NCBI GenBank assembly: GCA_902790325.1
Contig: CADARP010000002.1
Coordinates: 190,256 to 254,255 of the forward strand
Origin: Oscillospiraceae bacterium
Lineage (GTDB): Bacteria; Bacillota; Clostridia; Oscillospirales; Acutalibacteraceae
Direction of reading: 5' to 3'
Length of the DNA: 64,000 nucleotides
Below, piece by piece: positions 44,668 through 57,100 of this stretch; position 1 is the first letter of the stretch; the number at the start of each line of letters is the position of its first letter. A model generated the notes under the pieces. It made no database searches, was not told where the DNA came from, and saw nothing but the letters and a program-made list of their open reading frames with translations. The position numbers were made by a program, and so were the translations under genes.

Positions 44668-45852
44668 ATGAAAGAATTTGAACTCAAGTACGGCTGCAAC
44701 CCCAATCAGAAGCCTGCCCAGATTTTCATGAAGGACGGCGGCGATCTGCCGATCGAGATCCTGTCCGGCAGACCCGGCTATATCAATTTCCTCGATGCGT
44801 TCAACAGCTGGCAGCTCGTCAAGGAAGTCAAAGAAAACACCGGCATGTGCGCCGCGACCTCTTTCAAACACGTCAGCCCCACGTCCGCGGCAGTCGGCAC
44901 CGTGTTGTCCGACACACTCAAGAAGGCGTGCTTCGTGGACGACATCGAGGGTCTGGACGATTCGCCTCTGGCGTGCGCATATGCGCGTGCCCGCGGCACC
45001 GACCGCATGTCCTCCTTCGGCGACTGGATCGCGCTTTCGGATGAATGCGACGCGACGACCGCCAAGCTCATCAAGCGCGAAGTGTCCGACGGCATCATCG
45101 CGCCCGGTTACAGCCCCGAGGCGCTGGAGATCCTGAAGAGCAAGAGAAAGGGCAACTACAATATCGTCAAGATCGACAAGGACTATGTTCCCGCCGAGGT
45201 CGAGACGAAGGACGTGTTCGGCATCACGTTCTCGCAGGGACGCAACAACTTCCGCATCGATAAGGAACTGCTGAAGAACGTCGTGACGGCCAACAAGGAC
45301 ATCCCGGACTATGCGGTCCGCGATCTCATCATCTCGCTCATTACGCTCAAATATACACAGTCCAACTCCGTCTGCTACGCGGTGGACGGTCAGGCGATCG
45401 GTGTGGGCGCCGGCCAGCAGTCCCGTATCCACTGCACGCGTCTTGCGGGCAACAAGGCGGACATCTGGCATCTGCGCCAGCACGAGAAAGTGCTGAACCT
45501 GCCGTTCCTTGACACGATCGGCAGACCCGACCGCGACAACGTGATCGACGTGTACATCTCCGACAGCGACGAGGACGTGCTGGGCGAGGATGTGTGGCGT
45601 CAGTATTTCTCCGTGCGCCCCGAGCCGTTCACCAAGGAAGAGCAGAAGGCGTATCTTGCCACGCTCAGCGGCGTGTCGCTCGGTTCCGACGCGTTCTTCC
45701 CCTTCGGCGACAACATCGAGCGTGCCCGCAGAAGCGGCGTGTCCTTCATCGCCGAGCCGGGCGGCTCCATCCGCGACGATAACGTGATCGCGGCGTGCGA
45801 CAAGTACGGCATTGCGATGGCGTTCACCGGCATGCGTCTGTTCCACCATTAA
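44668..45852 (+). CDS. purH: Stand-alone AICAR transformylase (PurH C-terminal domain)
   Basis: 394 aa from ATG 44668, with AAGGAG 8 nt upstream. It aligns with the transformylase half of PurH only: SFKHVSPTSAAVG holds the catalytic Lys-His pair, then SFGDWIALSDECD, GAGQQSRIHCTRLAG, and the ending GIAMAFTGMRLFHH. The inosinicase (MGS-like) domain is absent and is supplied by purO just upstream. Some annotations call this type purV or PurH-like. Confidence 0.9.
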   Translation: MKEFELKYGCNPNQKPAQIFMKDGGDLPIEILSGRPGYINFLDAFNSWQLVKEVKENTGMCAATSFKHVSPTSAAVGTVLSDTLKKACFVDDIEGLDDSPLACAYARARGTDRMSSFGDWIALSDECDATTAKLIKREVSDGIIAPGYSPEALEILKSKRKGNYNIVKIDKDYVPAEVETKDVFGITFSQGRNNFRIDKELLKNVVTANKDIPDYAVRDLIISLITLKYTQSNSVCYAVDGQAIGVGAGQQSRIHCTRLAGNKADIWHLRQHEKVLNLPFLDTIGRPDRDNVIDVYISDSDEDVLGEDVWRQYFSVRPEPFTKEEQKAYLATLSGVSLGSDAFFPFGDNIERARRSGVSFIAEPGGSIRDDNVIAACDKYGIAMAFTGMRLFHH

Positions 45853-45873
45853 GGATTTTTCGGAGGAATGGCA

Positions 45874-47133
45874 ATGAAAATTCTTTTGGTCGGCGGCGGC
45901 GGCCGCGAACACGCGATCCTCAAAAAGCTCGCCGCCAGCCCCGAGAGACCCGAAATCTTCGTCTTGCCCGGCAACGGCGCAATGGAAGATCTGGCAACAT
46001 GCGTGCCGATCGGCGCAAAGGACATCGACGGCATCGTCAACTTTGCCAAGGAGAACGCGATCGATTTCGCCGTCGTTGCGCCGGATGATCCGCTGGTGCT
46101 CGGCGCGGTCGATGCGCTGGAAGAGATCGGTGTGCGCTGCTTCGGCCCGCGCGCAAACGCGGCCATCATCGAGGGCAGCAAGGTCTTTTCCAAGCAGCTC
46201 ATGCAGAAATACGGCATCCCGACGGCGCAGTTCGCCGTGTTCTCCGATATGGACGAGGCGCTGTCGTATCTCGATACGGCCAATATCCCGACCGTCGTCA
46301 AGGCGGACGGCCTCGCGCTCGGCAAGGGCGTCATCCTCGCGTATACGCGCGACGAGGCGAAAGCGGCCGTGCGCTCCATGATGGAGGACAAAGTCTTCGG
46401 CGCATCCGGCAGCCGTGTGGTGATCGAGGAGTTTTTGGAGGGACCCGAGGTCTCCGTGCTCAGCTTCACCGACGGCAAGACGATCGTGCCGATGGTGTCC
46501 TCGATGGATCACAAGCGCGCAAAGGACGGCGACGAGGGACTCAACACCGGCGGTATGGGAACGGTCGCGCCGAACCCGTACTACACGCCGCAGGTCGCCG
46601 AGCGCTGTATGCGGGAGATCTTTCTTCCGACGGTCGAGGCGATGTGCAGGGAGGGCAGACCCTTCAAGGGCTGTCTCTACTTCGGTCTGATGATCACGAA
46701 AGACGGCCCGAAAGTGATCGAATACAACTGCCGCTTCGGCGATCCCGAAACGCAGGTCGTGCTGCCGCTTCTCGAAAGCGATCTGCTCACGATCATGCAG
46801 GCGGTCGCGGACGAGCGTCTCGGCGAAACGGAAGTACGCTTCTCTTCGGGCAGTGCGTGCTGTGTCGTGCTGGCAAGCGACGGCTACCCGCAGAAGTATC
46901 AGACCGGTTTCCCCATCACTGTCGATGACGGGATGGACGCCGAGCTGTTCGTGGCCGGCGCGAAGCGCGTCGACGGCCGGCTTCTGACGGCGGGCGGCCG
47001 CGTGCTGGGCGTGACGGCGACGGCGCCGACGCTGCGCGAGGCGGTGGACAAGGCGTACGAAAACGTGCAAAAAGTGCATTTCGACAACGCGTTCTGCCGC
47101 AAGGACATCGGCAAACGCGCACTGAACGCCTGA
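45874..47133 (+). CDS. purD: Phosphoribosylamine-glycine ligase
   Basis: 419 aa from ATG 45874, with GGAGG 7 nt upstream; ATG 45868 lies almost on that site. Motifs: ILLVGGGGREHAILKKL, the ATP-grasp region (VVKADGLALGKGV, VVIEEFLEGPEVS) and YNCRFGDPETQ. Makes GAR from phosphoribosylamine. Followed by a 56-nt AT-rich gap with two copies of ACTACAAAC. Confidence 0.95.
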   Translation: MKILLVGGGGREHAILKKLAASPERPEIFVLPGNGAMEDLATCVPIGAKDIDGIVNFAKENAIDFAVVAPDDPLVLGAVDALEEIGVRCFGPRANAAIIEGSKVFSKQLMQKYGIPTAQFAVFSDMDEALSYLDTANIPTVVKADGLALGKGVILAYTRDEAKAAVRSMMEDKVFGASGSRVVIEEFLEGPEVSVLSFTDGKTIVPMVSSMDHKRAKDGDEGLNTGGMGTVAPNPYYTPQVAERCMREIFLPTVEAMCREGRPFKGCLYFGLMITKDGPKVIEYNCRFGDPETQVVLPLLESDLLTIMQAVADERLGETEVRFSSGSACCVVLASDGYPQKYQTGFPITVDDGMDAELFVAGAKRVDGRLLTAGGRVLGVTATAPTLREAVDKAYENVQKVHFDNAFCRKDIGKRALNA

Positions 47134-47189
47134 CGCTGTTTTAAACTACAAACTACAAACTTCAAAACTTCCCTAAAACGGAGGCATCC

Positions 47190-50100
47190 ATGGTATACAG
47201 AGTTTTCGTGGAAAAAAAGGCGGGTCTTGATCACGAGGCCGCCGCACTGTGCGCGGATCTGCGCTCCTTCCTCGGCGTCAAGACGCTCGAGAAGGTGCGG
47301 CTTCTCAACCGCTACGACGTGGAGAATATCGACGAGGCGCTGTTCGAGAAAGCGAAGCGAACCGTCTTTTCCGAGCCGCAGCTCGACGTCTGCACCGATA
47401 CGATGGGCGATACGTCGGACTGCGCGGTGTTCGCGGTGGAGTATCTGCCCGGCCAGTTCGACCAGCGGGCGGATTCCGCGGCGCAGTGCATCCAGATCCT
47501 TTCGCAGCTCGAGCGTCCGCTCGTGCGCACGGCGAAGGTCTATCTGCTGTACGGAGACCTGACCGCACAGCAGGTCGAAACAGTCAAAAAATACGTCATC
47601 AACCCCGTCGAGAGCCGCGAGGCGTCGCTCGATGCGGTCGAGACGCTGAAAATGCAGTACGACATCCCGACGGCGGTCGACGTCTGCACGGGCTTCTGCG
47701 CGATGGAGGGCGACGAGCTGTCGGCGTTTGTGCAGAAGTACGGCCTTGCGATGGACGCGGACGACGTGCGGTTCTGCCGCGACTACTTCCGTACCGAGCA
47801 GCGCGACCCGACGATCACGGAGATCCGCATGATCGATACCTACTGGTCGGATCACTGCCGCCACACGACGTTCCTGACGACGATCGACAGCGCGGCGTTC
47901 GACGACCCGCTGCTGCAGAGCGCGTGGGAGGACTACTGCAATGTGCGCAAAAAGCTCGGCAGAACGAAGCCGATGAACCTGATGGACGTGGCGACCATCG
48001 CCACGCGCGCGTTAAAGGCGGACGGCAAACTGCCGCGCCTGGACGAGTCCGAAGAGATCAACGCCTGCACGGTCAAGATCGACGTGGACGTGGACGGCAA
48101 GCCGGAGAAGTGGCTGCTGCTGTTCAAGAACGAAACGCACAACCATCCCACCGAGATCGAGCCGTTCGGCGGCGCGGCGACGTGCATCGGCGGCGCGATC
48201 CGCGATCCGCTGTCCGGAAGAAGCTACGTTTACGCCGCGATGCGCGTGACGGGTGCGGCCGATCCGCTGCGCCCCGTCGAGGAAACGCTCGCCGGCAAAC
48301 TCCCGCAGCGCAAGATCGTGACGACGGCCGCGGCGGGCTACAGCTCCTACGGCAACCAGATCGGTCTGGCGACCGGTCAGGTGGATGAGCTTTATCACGA
48401 CGGCTATGCCGCCAAGCGCATGGAGATCGGCGCGGTCATTGCGGCGGCTCCGGAGCGCAATGTGCGGCGCGAGCGCCCCGAACCGGGCGACGTCGTGATC
48501 CTTCTGGGCGGCCGCACGGGACGCGACGGCTGCGGCGGCGCGACCGGTTCGTCCAAATCGCATACATTGTCTTCTCTGACGACCTGCGGCGCAGAGGTGC
48601 AGAAGGGCAACGCGCCCGAGGAACGCAAGCTGCAAAGACTGTTCCGCAACGGCGAAGCGTCGCTGCTCATCAAGCGCTGCAACGATTTCGGCGCGGGCGG
48701 CGTTTCCGTTGCCATCGGCGAGCTGGCGGACGGCCTTTTGATCGACCTCAACGCCGTGCCCAAGAAATATGACGGCCTTGACGGCACCGAACTTGCGATC
48801 AGCGAATCGCAGGAACGTATGGCGGTGGTCGTCGCGCCGGAAGACGCGGCGCGTTTTCAGGAACTGGCCGAGCAGGAAAACCTCGAATCGACGGTCGTTG
48901 CCACGGTACAGGCCGATCCGCGTCTTGTCATGACGTGGAACGGCGTGAAGATCGTGGATATTTCGCGCGAATTCCTTAATTCCAACGGCGCGGAGAAACA
49001 TATCGACATCACGCCCGCAAATCCGCAGGCGTTCGGCAAAGCGGTCGGCACGGACTTCGGCGCACAGATGCGCGCGCTCGCGGGTGACCTCAACGTCTGC
49101 TCCAAGCGCGGTCTTTCCGAGCGCTTCGACTCTACGATCGGCCGCGGCACCGTGCTCATGCCGTTCGGCGGCAAGTACCAGCAGACGCCCATCCAGACGA
49201 TGGTGCACAAGGTCTCCGTCGAGCAGAGCAAGACCGATACCGTATCCTATATGGCGTGGGGCTACAACCCCTATATTTCCGAAAAGAGCCCGTACCACGG
49301 CGCGTATCTGGCGGTGGTCGAATCGGTCAGCAAACTGATCGCGGCGGGCGCGGAATTCAAGGACGTGTATCTCACGTTCCAGGAGTATTTTGAAAAACCG
49401 CTCAAGGACGGCAAGCGCTGGGGCAAGCCGCTGTCGGCGCTGCTGGGCGCGTTCAAGGCACAGATGGATCTCGGCATCGCGGCCATCGGAGGCAAGGATT
49501 CCATGAGCGGCACCTTTGAACAGATCGACGTGCCGCCGACACTGGTGTCGTTTGCCGTCACGACGGGCGACGTGCACGAGGTCGTGACGCCCGAATTCAA
49601 GGCGGCGGGACACACCGTGTCGCTGCTGCGTCCCGAAACGGACGAAAACGGTCTGCCGAAAGCCGAATCGCTGCTGGCGCTGTTCGCTCGCGTGACGGCG
49701 CTCATGCGCGAAGGAAAAGTGTACGCCGCGTATACGCCGACGTTCGGCGGTATTGCGGAGGCGGTGCTCAAGTGCGCCGTCGGCAACGGTGCAGGCTTCG
49801 CGTTCGACGACGCGCTGACGATGGAAGACGTCTTCGGCTACAATTACGGTTCGTTCCTGCTGGAAACGGACGAGCCGGTCGGCACGGTCGTCGGCAAAAC
49901 GACAGACGACGGCGCGGTCACGTACCGCGGCGAGGCGCTCGCGCTTTCCGAGCTGTTTGATCTGTACGAAAAGAAGCTCGAGCCGGTGTTCCCGTGCGAG
50001 ACGGATGTGCGCGGCAGAACCGCGCAGAATCTCACGTTCGCTGCGCAGGCGCGTCCGAAGCCGGCGCTTCGGTTTGCAAAGCCGCGCGTGCTGATCCCCG

Positions 50101-50876
50101 TGTTCCCGGGCACCAACTGCGAGTTCGATACCGCGAAGGCGCTTGCCGCCGCGGGCGCGGAACCGGAGATATTTGTCATCAACAACCTGACCGCGGCAGG
50201 CATCACGCGCAGCGTGGAACTGTTCGCGCAGAAGCTGGACAACGCACAGATCGTCTTTATCCCCGGCGGATTCTCCGGCGGCGACGAGCCGGACGGCTCC
50301 GGAAAGTTCATCACCGCGTTCTTCCGCAACGCCCGCATCCGCGAGGGTGTGACGAAGCTGCTTGAGGCGCGCGACGGCTTGATGTGCGGCGTGTGCAACG
50401 GCTTCCAGGCGCTTATCAAGCTGGGGCTTGTGCCGTTCGGCAAGATCGTGGACACGGACGAGACGTGCCCGACGCTGACCTACAACGACATCGGCCGCCA
50501 CCAGTCGCGGATCGTGCATACGCGCATCGCGTCGAACAAGTCGCCGTGGCTGATGCTGACACAGCCGGGCGAAGTGTACAACGTACCGATCTCCCACGGC
50601 GAGGGCAAATTCATCGCATCCGACGACATGCTTGCGTCTCTTGCGGCCAACGGCCAGATTGCCACGCAGTACGTCGATCTTGACGGCAACGCCGCGATGG
50701 ACGTGCGTTTCAATCCGAACGGTTCTGTCTGCGCGATTGAGGGCATCACCTCGCCGGACGGCAGAGTTTTCGGCAAGATGGGTCACACCGAGCGGTACGA
50801 GGACGGGCTGTATCAAAATGTTCCCGGCAAGTACGACATGGGACTGTTCCGCAGCGCGGTGCTGTATTACGAATAA
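47190..50876 (+). CDS. purL: Phosphoribosylformylglycinamidine synthase, single-chain
   Basis: 1228 aa, the size of the large clostridial/proteobacterial single-chain PurL. The N-terminal PurS-like region is followed by the signature DTYWSDHCRHTTF, two AIR-synthase-like repeats (FKNETHNHPTEIEPFGGAAT across a short span; later IGGKDSMSGTF) and the C-terminal class I glutaminase: PVFPGTNCEFDTA, GGFSGGDEPDGSGKF, and the nucleophile in CGVCNGFQAL. Makes FGAM from FGAR with glutamine. Unlike the purF-like gene, its glutaminase is intact. Last gene of the operon. Confidence 0.96.
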   Translation: MVYRVFVEKKAGLDHEAAALCADLRSFLGVKTLEKVRLLNRYDVENIDEALFEKAKRTVFSEPQLDVCTDTMGDTSDCAVFAVEYLPGQFDQRADSAAQCIQILSQLERPLVRTAKVYLLYGDLTAQQVETVKKYVINPVESREASLDAVETLKMQYDIPTAVDVCTGFCAMEGDELSAFVQKYGLAMDADDVRFCRDYFRTEQRDPTITEIRMIDTYWSDHCRHTTFLTTIDSAAFDDPLLQSAWEDYCNVRKKLGRTKPMNLMDVATIATRALKADGKLPRLDESEEINACTVKIDVDVDGKPEKWLLLFKNETHNHPTEIEPFGGAATCIGGAIRDPLSGRSYVYAAMRVTGAADPLRPVEETLAGKLPQRKIVTTAAAGYSSYGNQIGLATGQVDELYHDGYAAKRMEIGAVIAAAPERNVRRERPEPGDVVILLGGRTGRDGCGGATGSSKSHTLSSLTTCGAEVQKGNAPEERKLQRLFRNGEASLLIKRCNDFGAGGVSVAIGELADGLLIDLNAVPKKYDGLDGTELAISESQERMAVVVAPEDAARFQELAEQENLESTVVATVQADPRLVMTWNGVKIVDISREFLNSNGAEKHIDITPANPQAFGKAVGTDFGAQMRALAGDLNVCSKRGLSERFDSTIGRGTVLMPFGGKYQQTPIQTMVHKVSVEQSKTDTVSYMAWGYNPYISEKSPYHGAYLAVVESVSKLIAAGAEFKDVYLTFQEYFEKPLKDGKRWGKPLSALLGAFKAQMDLGIAAIGGKDSMSGTFEQIDVPPTLVSFAVTTGDVHEVVTPEFKAAGHTVSLLRPETDENGLPKAESLLALFARVTALMREGKVYAAYTPTFGGIAEAVLKCAVGNGAGFAFDDALTMEDVFGYNYGSFLLETDEPVGTVVGKTTDDGAVTYRGEALALSELFDLYEKKLEPVFPCETDVRGRTAQNLTFAAQARPKPALRFAKPRVLIPVFPGTNCEFDTAKALAAAGAEPEIFVINNLTAAGITRSVELFAQKLDNAQIVFIPGGFSGGDEPDGSGKFITAFFRNARIREGVTKLLEARDGLMCGVCNGFQALIKLGLVPFGKIVDTDETCPTLTYNDIGRHQSRIVHTRIASNKSPWLMLTQPGEVYNVPISHGEGKFIASDDMLASLAANGQIATQYVDLDGNAAMDVRFNPNGSVCAIEGITSPDGRVFGKMGHTERYEDGLYQNVPGKYDMGLFRSAVLYYE

Positions 50877-50895
50877 TCATAAAACTGTAAAATGG

Positions 50896-50926
50896 CAGAG
50901 CGGGCAAGAGCCTGCTCTGTTTTTTT
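50896..50926 (+). terminator. Intrinsic terminator of the purine operon
   Basis: CAGAGCGGGC (50896-50905), loop AAGA, GCCTGCTCTG (50910-50919) with one G-U pair, then seven T. A textbook intrinsic terminator 20 nt after the purL stop. Confidence 0.93.
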
Positions 50927-51002
50927 GTTTGGAAGGGCTGCAGACGGAATTTGTCATTTTGTACAAAAACCAACTGATTCTTTGAAAAAAAGTAAAATAA
51001 TG

Positions 51003-51031
51003 TTGACAGCATTCTGCGTTTGTGATACACT
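51003..51031 (+). promoter_or_regulatory. Promoter of the giant repeat-protein gene
   Basis: Perfect TTGACA (51003-51008), a 17-nt spacer, and TACACT (51026-51031), with an A-rich stretch just upstream like an UP element. The ATTCACTCCG direct repeats are absent, so this gene is not obviously under the LytTR regulator. Predicted leader about 70 nt. Confidence 0.8.
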
Positions 51032-51108
51032 TTATACGTTAAATTGGATTTGTGTAAGTGTTTCCCGACACGAGCACAAACGGGCGAACGACCAAAGGAG
51101 GAAAACGT

Positions 51109-54100
51109 ATGAAAACCTTCAAACGCGCGCTCAGCGTAATGCTGGCGACGGTCATGATCCTCACGACGTTCTTCATCTTCGATCCGTCCGGGATGTTCCC
51201 GACGGCCGAGGCTGCTGTAACGGCGACGGATCCGACGTACGGCGATCTGTACTTCGTTGTACCGGAAGCGATCTACCTCGCTCCCAAGTACAACTCGTCT
51301 ACGGCCGTCACCACGTCGCACTTCCAGTGGTATGTCAATGACTCGCTGGTGATCGACGATTTTGACGACACGGTCTCGATCGGACTGGATAAGGGAGAGG
51401 CCTCGACAGGTAAGATCTCCTTCCTGTATCCCGACGCGACTTCCGTCAAGATCGCCTACAAGTGGCAGACGGAACCCGGTCAGGATCTGATCGTCAACGG
51501 CTCGGAAGCCACGATCAGCTACGGCGACGGCAATGCACGTCCCGTCAACCGGAACTATACGCTCGGTCTGACGGAGGGCTACGGCTCGACGCAGATCACC
51601 TGGGGCGAAAGCCCGGAGATCCCCGCCAATACGACGGGCATCTGGATCTGCTGGATCGCGACGTTCACGGACGGCGCCGACGGCGTTGAGAAGCAGGCGT
51701 ATGCGTATACATACCTGTACAAGCCGTATGTCGCGCCGATCTCGGTCGCCATCGAAGGCCGGAACACGCGCTCGCAGAACCACTACGGTTCGTATATCTC
51801 CTGGATCAGCGGCGTGCACGGCCTGCAGGGTTCCGCCAGAGGCGGTTCCAAATATCCGAACACGAGCGGCCGCGCTTTCCTGCCGTTTTCCTCTTCCGGT
51901 TCCGGTGAACAGGCCGGTGCGCTGAACTTCACGCTGAACGGCTATATGTCGCTTCCGGATGACAACCTCAATCCCAACAGTTGGTCTTCCGGTTCGCCGA
52001 CAGGCGTGGCGGATGCAACTGTGTACCCGTACAAGGGCACCACGGACTCGCACAGCGGCGGCGATGACTTCACCATCACCTATGCCTACAGCTCGACCGG
52101 TTTGCTGACCGTCGATAAGAGCCGCTATTCCAACCTCAACCAGATCCCGAACCTGTCGGTCGGTCTGATGGTCACGGACGACGAAGACAGTACGTCCGGC
52201 GGCGCATGGTTCCTGTCGAACTTCGACAACCACACGGACAAGTTCAACACGGATCATACGGATTTCTGGGAATACAAGAGCAGCAACTACGGCTATATCA
52301 CGGAATACTGGGATCCGCTGTACAACTCCGACAAGCTCGCATTCGGCGGCAACTGGAACGACATGAGTGCCGGCGAGGGCGAGGGACTCAAGGCGAACGT
52401 GCGCTGGAGAAAGGACATCTCCGACAAGAACAGCGGCACCTACTATATCGGCTCCGGTTACGCAAACCAGCAGAACGAGAAGTTCCTGTATATCGGCTGG
52501 AATACCGGTACCGACCGCATTTTCGATACGTCCGAGCTGCGCTGCCGCATCGAGATGTTCGACCGCTCGGTGCTGCGTGAGGCGTATATGTACGCCATCA
52601 ATTCCTTCGCGGCAAACAACGTGCAGCTGCTCGGTCAGACGTCCGATTCCTGGACGCAGTTCTTCAGTCTGTTCAATGCCGTGGCAACATGGCTGACAAA
52701 GATCGACTGCGGCGCATACACGAACACCATGGGCTATTCCACGCCCGCGGCGCTGGCCAATGCGCTGAAGAACAAAACAAACCAGATCCGTCCTATGTCC
52801 AACCCCGACAGACAGACCTTCATCGCTGCACAGTACAACATCAAGGTCTATGACGACAACGGCACGTGGAAACTCGTCACGCGCAGCGGCGCACAGACCG
52901 ACGAGTACCACATGGGCGCCCGGATCGATTACACAGCCGAAGAATATGCGGGCTACAGCCTCAAGGGTCACGTGAAGGATTATCAGGAAGCCACGTCGAC
53001 CTACGGCAATGCGACCGTAAAGCAGGCGAGAAACATCACGCCCGGCGAGTATGTCGTTGAGCACGCGACGGGTCCCGTCAGATGCTCTTACTACTATCTG
53101 CGCGATGAGTATACCATTACATACGATCTTGCCGGCGGCGCAATGCCGGGAGGCATCTCCAATCCGGCAAGCTACAACATCGACAGCGAAGACATCACGC
53201 TGAACGCGCCGGTCAGACCGGGCTTTTCGTTCGAAGGCTGGACCAGCGAGAGCGATGGTATCTGGACGCCGACTGCGACGATCACGATCCCGCAGGGCAG
53301 CACCGGCAACAGAACCTACAAGGCGATCTGGGGCGCACAGACGTATACGGTCATCTACCACGGCAACGGCTCGACCGGCGGCAACACGTCGCCGTCGTAC
53401 CACACCACCGATGTGCCGCAGACGCTCAACGGCGTCAGCTTCTACCGTTCATACGAAATCTCCTTCACCTACAACATTTGGGACGAGTGGGACACGGATT
53501 ATGATACGCTGTCTTACCTCTTCGACGGCTGGAACACGGAACCGGACGGCTCCGGCGACGCGTTCGTCAACCGCCAGTCCGTCATCAACCTGACGACCGG
53601 GGACGAGTTCCATCTGTATGCACAGTGGTATCCGCAGCAGTACGTGCTGCCGACGCCGGAGAAGGACGGCTTTGCCTTCGACGGCTGGTATTCCACGCCC
53701 AACTTCACGCCCTCGAGCTTCGTCGGCGACGGCGGCGCGCTGTTCACGACAGATCATAACGTCGATTTGTACGCAAAGTGGGCGGAGAACCAGTACAACA
53801 TCATCTACGACGGCAACGGCGCAACCGGCGGCAGCACGCAGAAATCCACGCACGTGCAGGGTGTGCCGAAGACTCTGACGCCGAACGGCTATGAGCGCAA
53901 GTACACCGTGAGCTTTGACGCTCAGGGCGGCAGCGTGTCTCCGGTGAGCGCAAATGCGGAATATGAGTTCGTTTCCTGGAACACGAAGCCGGACGGCACC
54001 GGCAGAGGCTTCTCGCCCGACTTCAATGTGACCGACATCGTAGACGTTTTCAAAGATCCGGATACCAACCAGCCGGTCAATACGCTCGTTCTGTACGCAC

Positions 54101-57100
54101 AGTGGGAGGTCATTTCCGAAACGACGATCGCGCTGCCGACGCCGGTACGTCCGGGCTGGACGTTCCGCGGCTGGTACGAGGGAACTGTGGACAGTGACGG
54201 CGACGTCCATCTGACCAATCAGGTCTACGGTACCATCACGCCGACGGCCAACACCGTGCTCTACGCCACGTGGACGGCGGCGGCATTCGTGATCACGTTC
54301 GACGCGAAGGGCGGCCAGGCGGTTCCCTACATGGCATACACCACCGAGGATACGACCCTGCTGCCCGAAACGACGCGCGTAGGCTACAGCTTCGACGGCT
54401 GGAAACCGCGCGACACGGAAGGCAACTGGGATTCCGGCAGAATCTATTCCGCCGGCACGCCCGTCACGGGCAGATACGGCCACGTCACGCTGGACGCGCA
54501 GTGGACGCCGATCCGCTACAAGATCACGTTCGACGTGAACGGCGGCGATAATTATCCCAACGTGTTCTACACCATCGAATCCGAGGACGAGATCGGCACG
54601 CCGACCAGAAACGGCTACATTTTCCAGGGCTGGACGGTCACGACGACCGACGCGGACAGCAACTGGACCGAGTCGGTGTATGCTGCCGACACGCTGCTGA
54701 CCGGCAAGCACGGCAACGTCACGCTCCAGGCGCAGTGGCTCAAGGCGAGCTATACCATCACGTTCTTTACGGACGGCGGCAACACGATCCCGGATCTGGA
54801 ATATGACACCAGCTCCACCGATACGCTGCCGACGCCCATCAGGACGGGCTACACGTTCGGCGGCTGGAAACCGCACGAAGCGTCCGGCAGTTGGGACATC
54901 AACACGATCTATGTCGGCGGCACGGCGCTGGGCGGCAAGTACGGCAACGTCCGACTGGACGCGCAGTGGACGCAGACGCAGTACATGATCTCCTACGACG
55001 AACGCGGCGGTACGGAAATTCCTAATACTATTTATAATGTCAATTCTCTGGATACGCTTCCCGCAACGACGAGAACTGCGTACACATTCGACGGCTGGAA
55101 GCCGAAGACTGCAGTGGGCAGTTGGAATGCGGAGACAGTTTATCCTTCGGGCACGAATCTCAACGGCATGTTCGGCGACGTTTCACTGACCGCGCAGTGG
55201 ACGGCCATGCAGTACACGATCACCTTCGATCCGAACGGCGCGGAGTATTATCCGACCCCGAACGCCAACACCATGTCCTATACCATCGAATCCGAGGATG
55301 AACTGGGCGCGCCCGACAGACCCGGTTACGAGTTCCTGGGCTGGCTCGTTGTGGAATCGGAAGGCAACTGGCTGCCGGCCGGCTCGACGTACAGATCGAC
55401 CACGATCGTGACGCGTAAGTACGGCGACGTCACCCTGCAGGCAATGTGGGAAGAAAACGTCTACAACATCACCTATGTTCTGACCGAAGGCGCTTCCGTC
55501 GACCCGGAGACGCCGAACCCGGATACCTACACATACGATACCCCGACGTTCACCCTCAACAATCCCGAGAAACCGGGCTACACGTTCGCGGGCTGGACGG
55601 GCACCGGTATCGAAAACGGTCCGGCGCTCACCGTCGACGTTCCGACGCACAGCGAGGGCGACCGTAATTATACAGCAACGTGGGACGTCATCACGTACAC
55701 GATCCGTTATGACCTGGCAAACGGTTACGAGGATCCGGATTACGATCCCAACCCGACGACCTACACCGTTGCGACGCCCGGTATCACGCTGATCCCGCCC
55801 CTCAAGGACGGCTACGACTTCGACGGCTGGACCGGAACGGGCGTGAACGGCAAGCAGAAGATCGTCACCATCTTCGCCGGCACCACGGGCAACCTGATGT
55901 TCACGGCGCACTGGAAAGCCAAGGATTACACGATCAGCTACGACCTCAGAGGCGGTCAGCTTCCCGAGGGCGTGACGAATCCGACGACCTATAACATCAA
56001 CATCGAAGACGATATCGTTCTGAATAACCCGGTACGTTCGGGCTTCACATTCGACGGCTGGACCGGTACCGGTCTTCCCGGAAAAGTGATGACCGTTACG
56101 ATCCTTGCGGGCAGCTCCGGCAACCGTACCTACACGGCGAACTGGAAGGGCATCCCGTACGACATCACGTACGATCTGGACGGCGGCACAATGCCGGAAG
56201 GCAGAGAAAACCCGACGCAGTACACGTACGATACCGAGACCTTTACCCTGTACAACCCCGTCAGAACGGGCTACACGTTCATCGGCTGGACCGGCTCCAA
56301 CGGCGAAACGGCGTCGATGGCAGTGGCGATCGCACAGGGTTCCACCGGCAACAAGTCCTATCTGGCGCACTGGGATCTGGTCACGTACTCGATCTCCTAT
56401 AACCTGAACGCCGGTACGCTTGGCGCAGGCGTGACGAACCCGACATCCTACACGATCGAGAGCGCGTCCTTCACGCTCCATAATCCGGTCCGTCTCGGCC
56501 ACACATTCGCCGGATGGACGGGAACCGAGCTGGATGAGGCGACTCTGGAAGTCGAGATCCAGACCGGCAGCACGGGCAACCGCGAATACACCGCAACATG
56601 GGTTGCCGCGCAGTATACAATCACATATGATCTTGCCGGCGGCGCACTGCCCGAGGGCAGAGTGAATCCGGACAGCTACGGATACGATACCGAAACCTTC
56701 ACACTGTGGAGCCCCGTGAAGAACGGTTACACGTTCGCAGGCTGGACCGGTTCCAACGGCGAAACACCGCAGGTCGGTGTACAGATCGCCCAGGGCAGCT
56801 CCGGCAACCGCAGCTACACGGCGAACTGGACCGCGATCGAATACCAGATCACGTATGATCTCGTCGGCGGTTCGTTCCCGATCCAGAACCCGACGACCTA
56901 CACGATCGAAACCGATACGTTCACGCTGCACAATCCCGAGAGAACGGGTTACGCGTTCATCGGTTGGTCCGGCACCGGTATCGCCGAAGAAGAGGTCGAG
57001 GGCAGAGTGATCATCGTCCAGGGCAGCACCGGCAACAGATCCTACGTTGCGCACTGGGATACCGGCGAGACCTACACGATCACCTATGATTATCAGGGCG

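Noticed and set aside
47134..47189. ACTACAAAC repeats between purD and purL as a regulatory array
   Set aside because: Only two short copies in AT-rich DNA, not positioned relative to any promoter.
50932..51108. LytTR direct repeats upstream of the giant repeat gene
   Set aside because: No ATTCACTCCG-like pair is present; the promoter is near consensus and needs no such activator.
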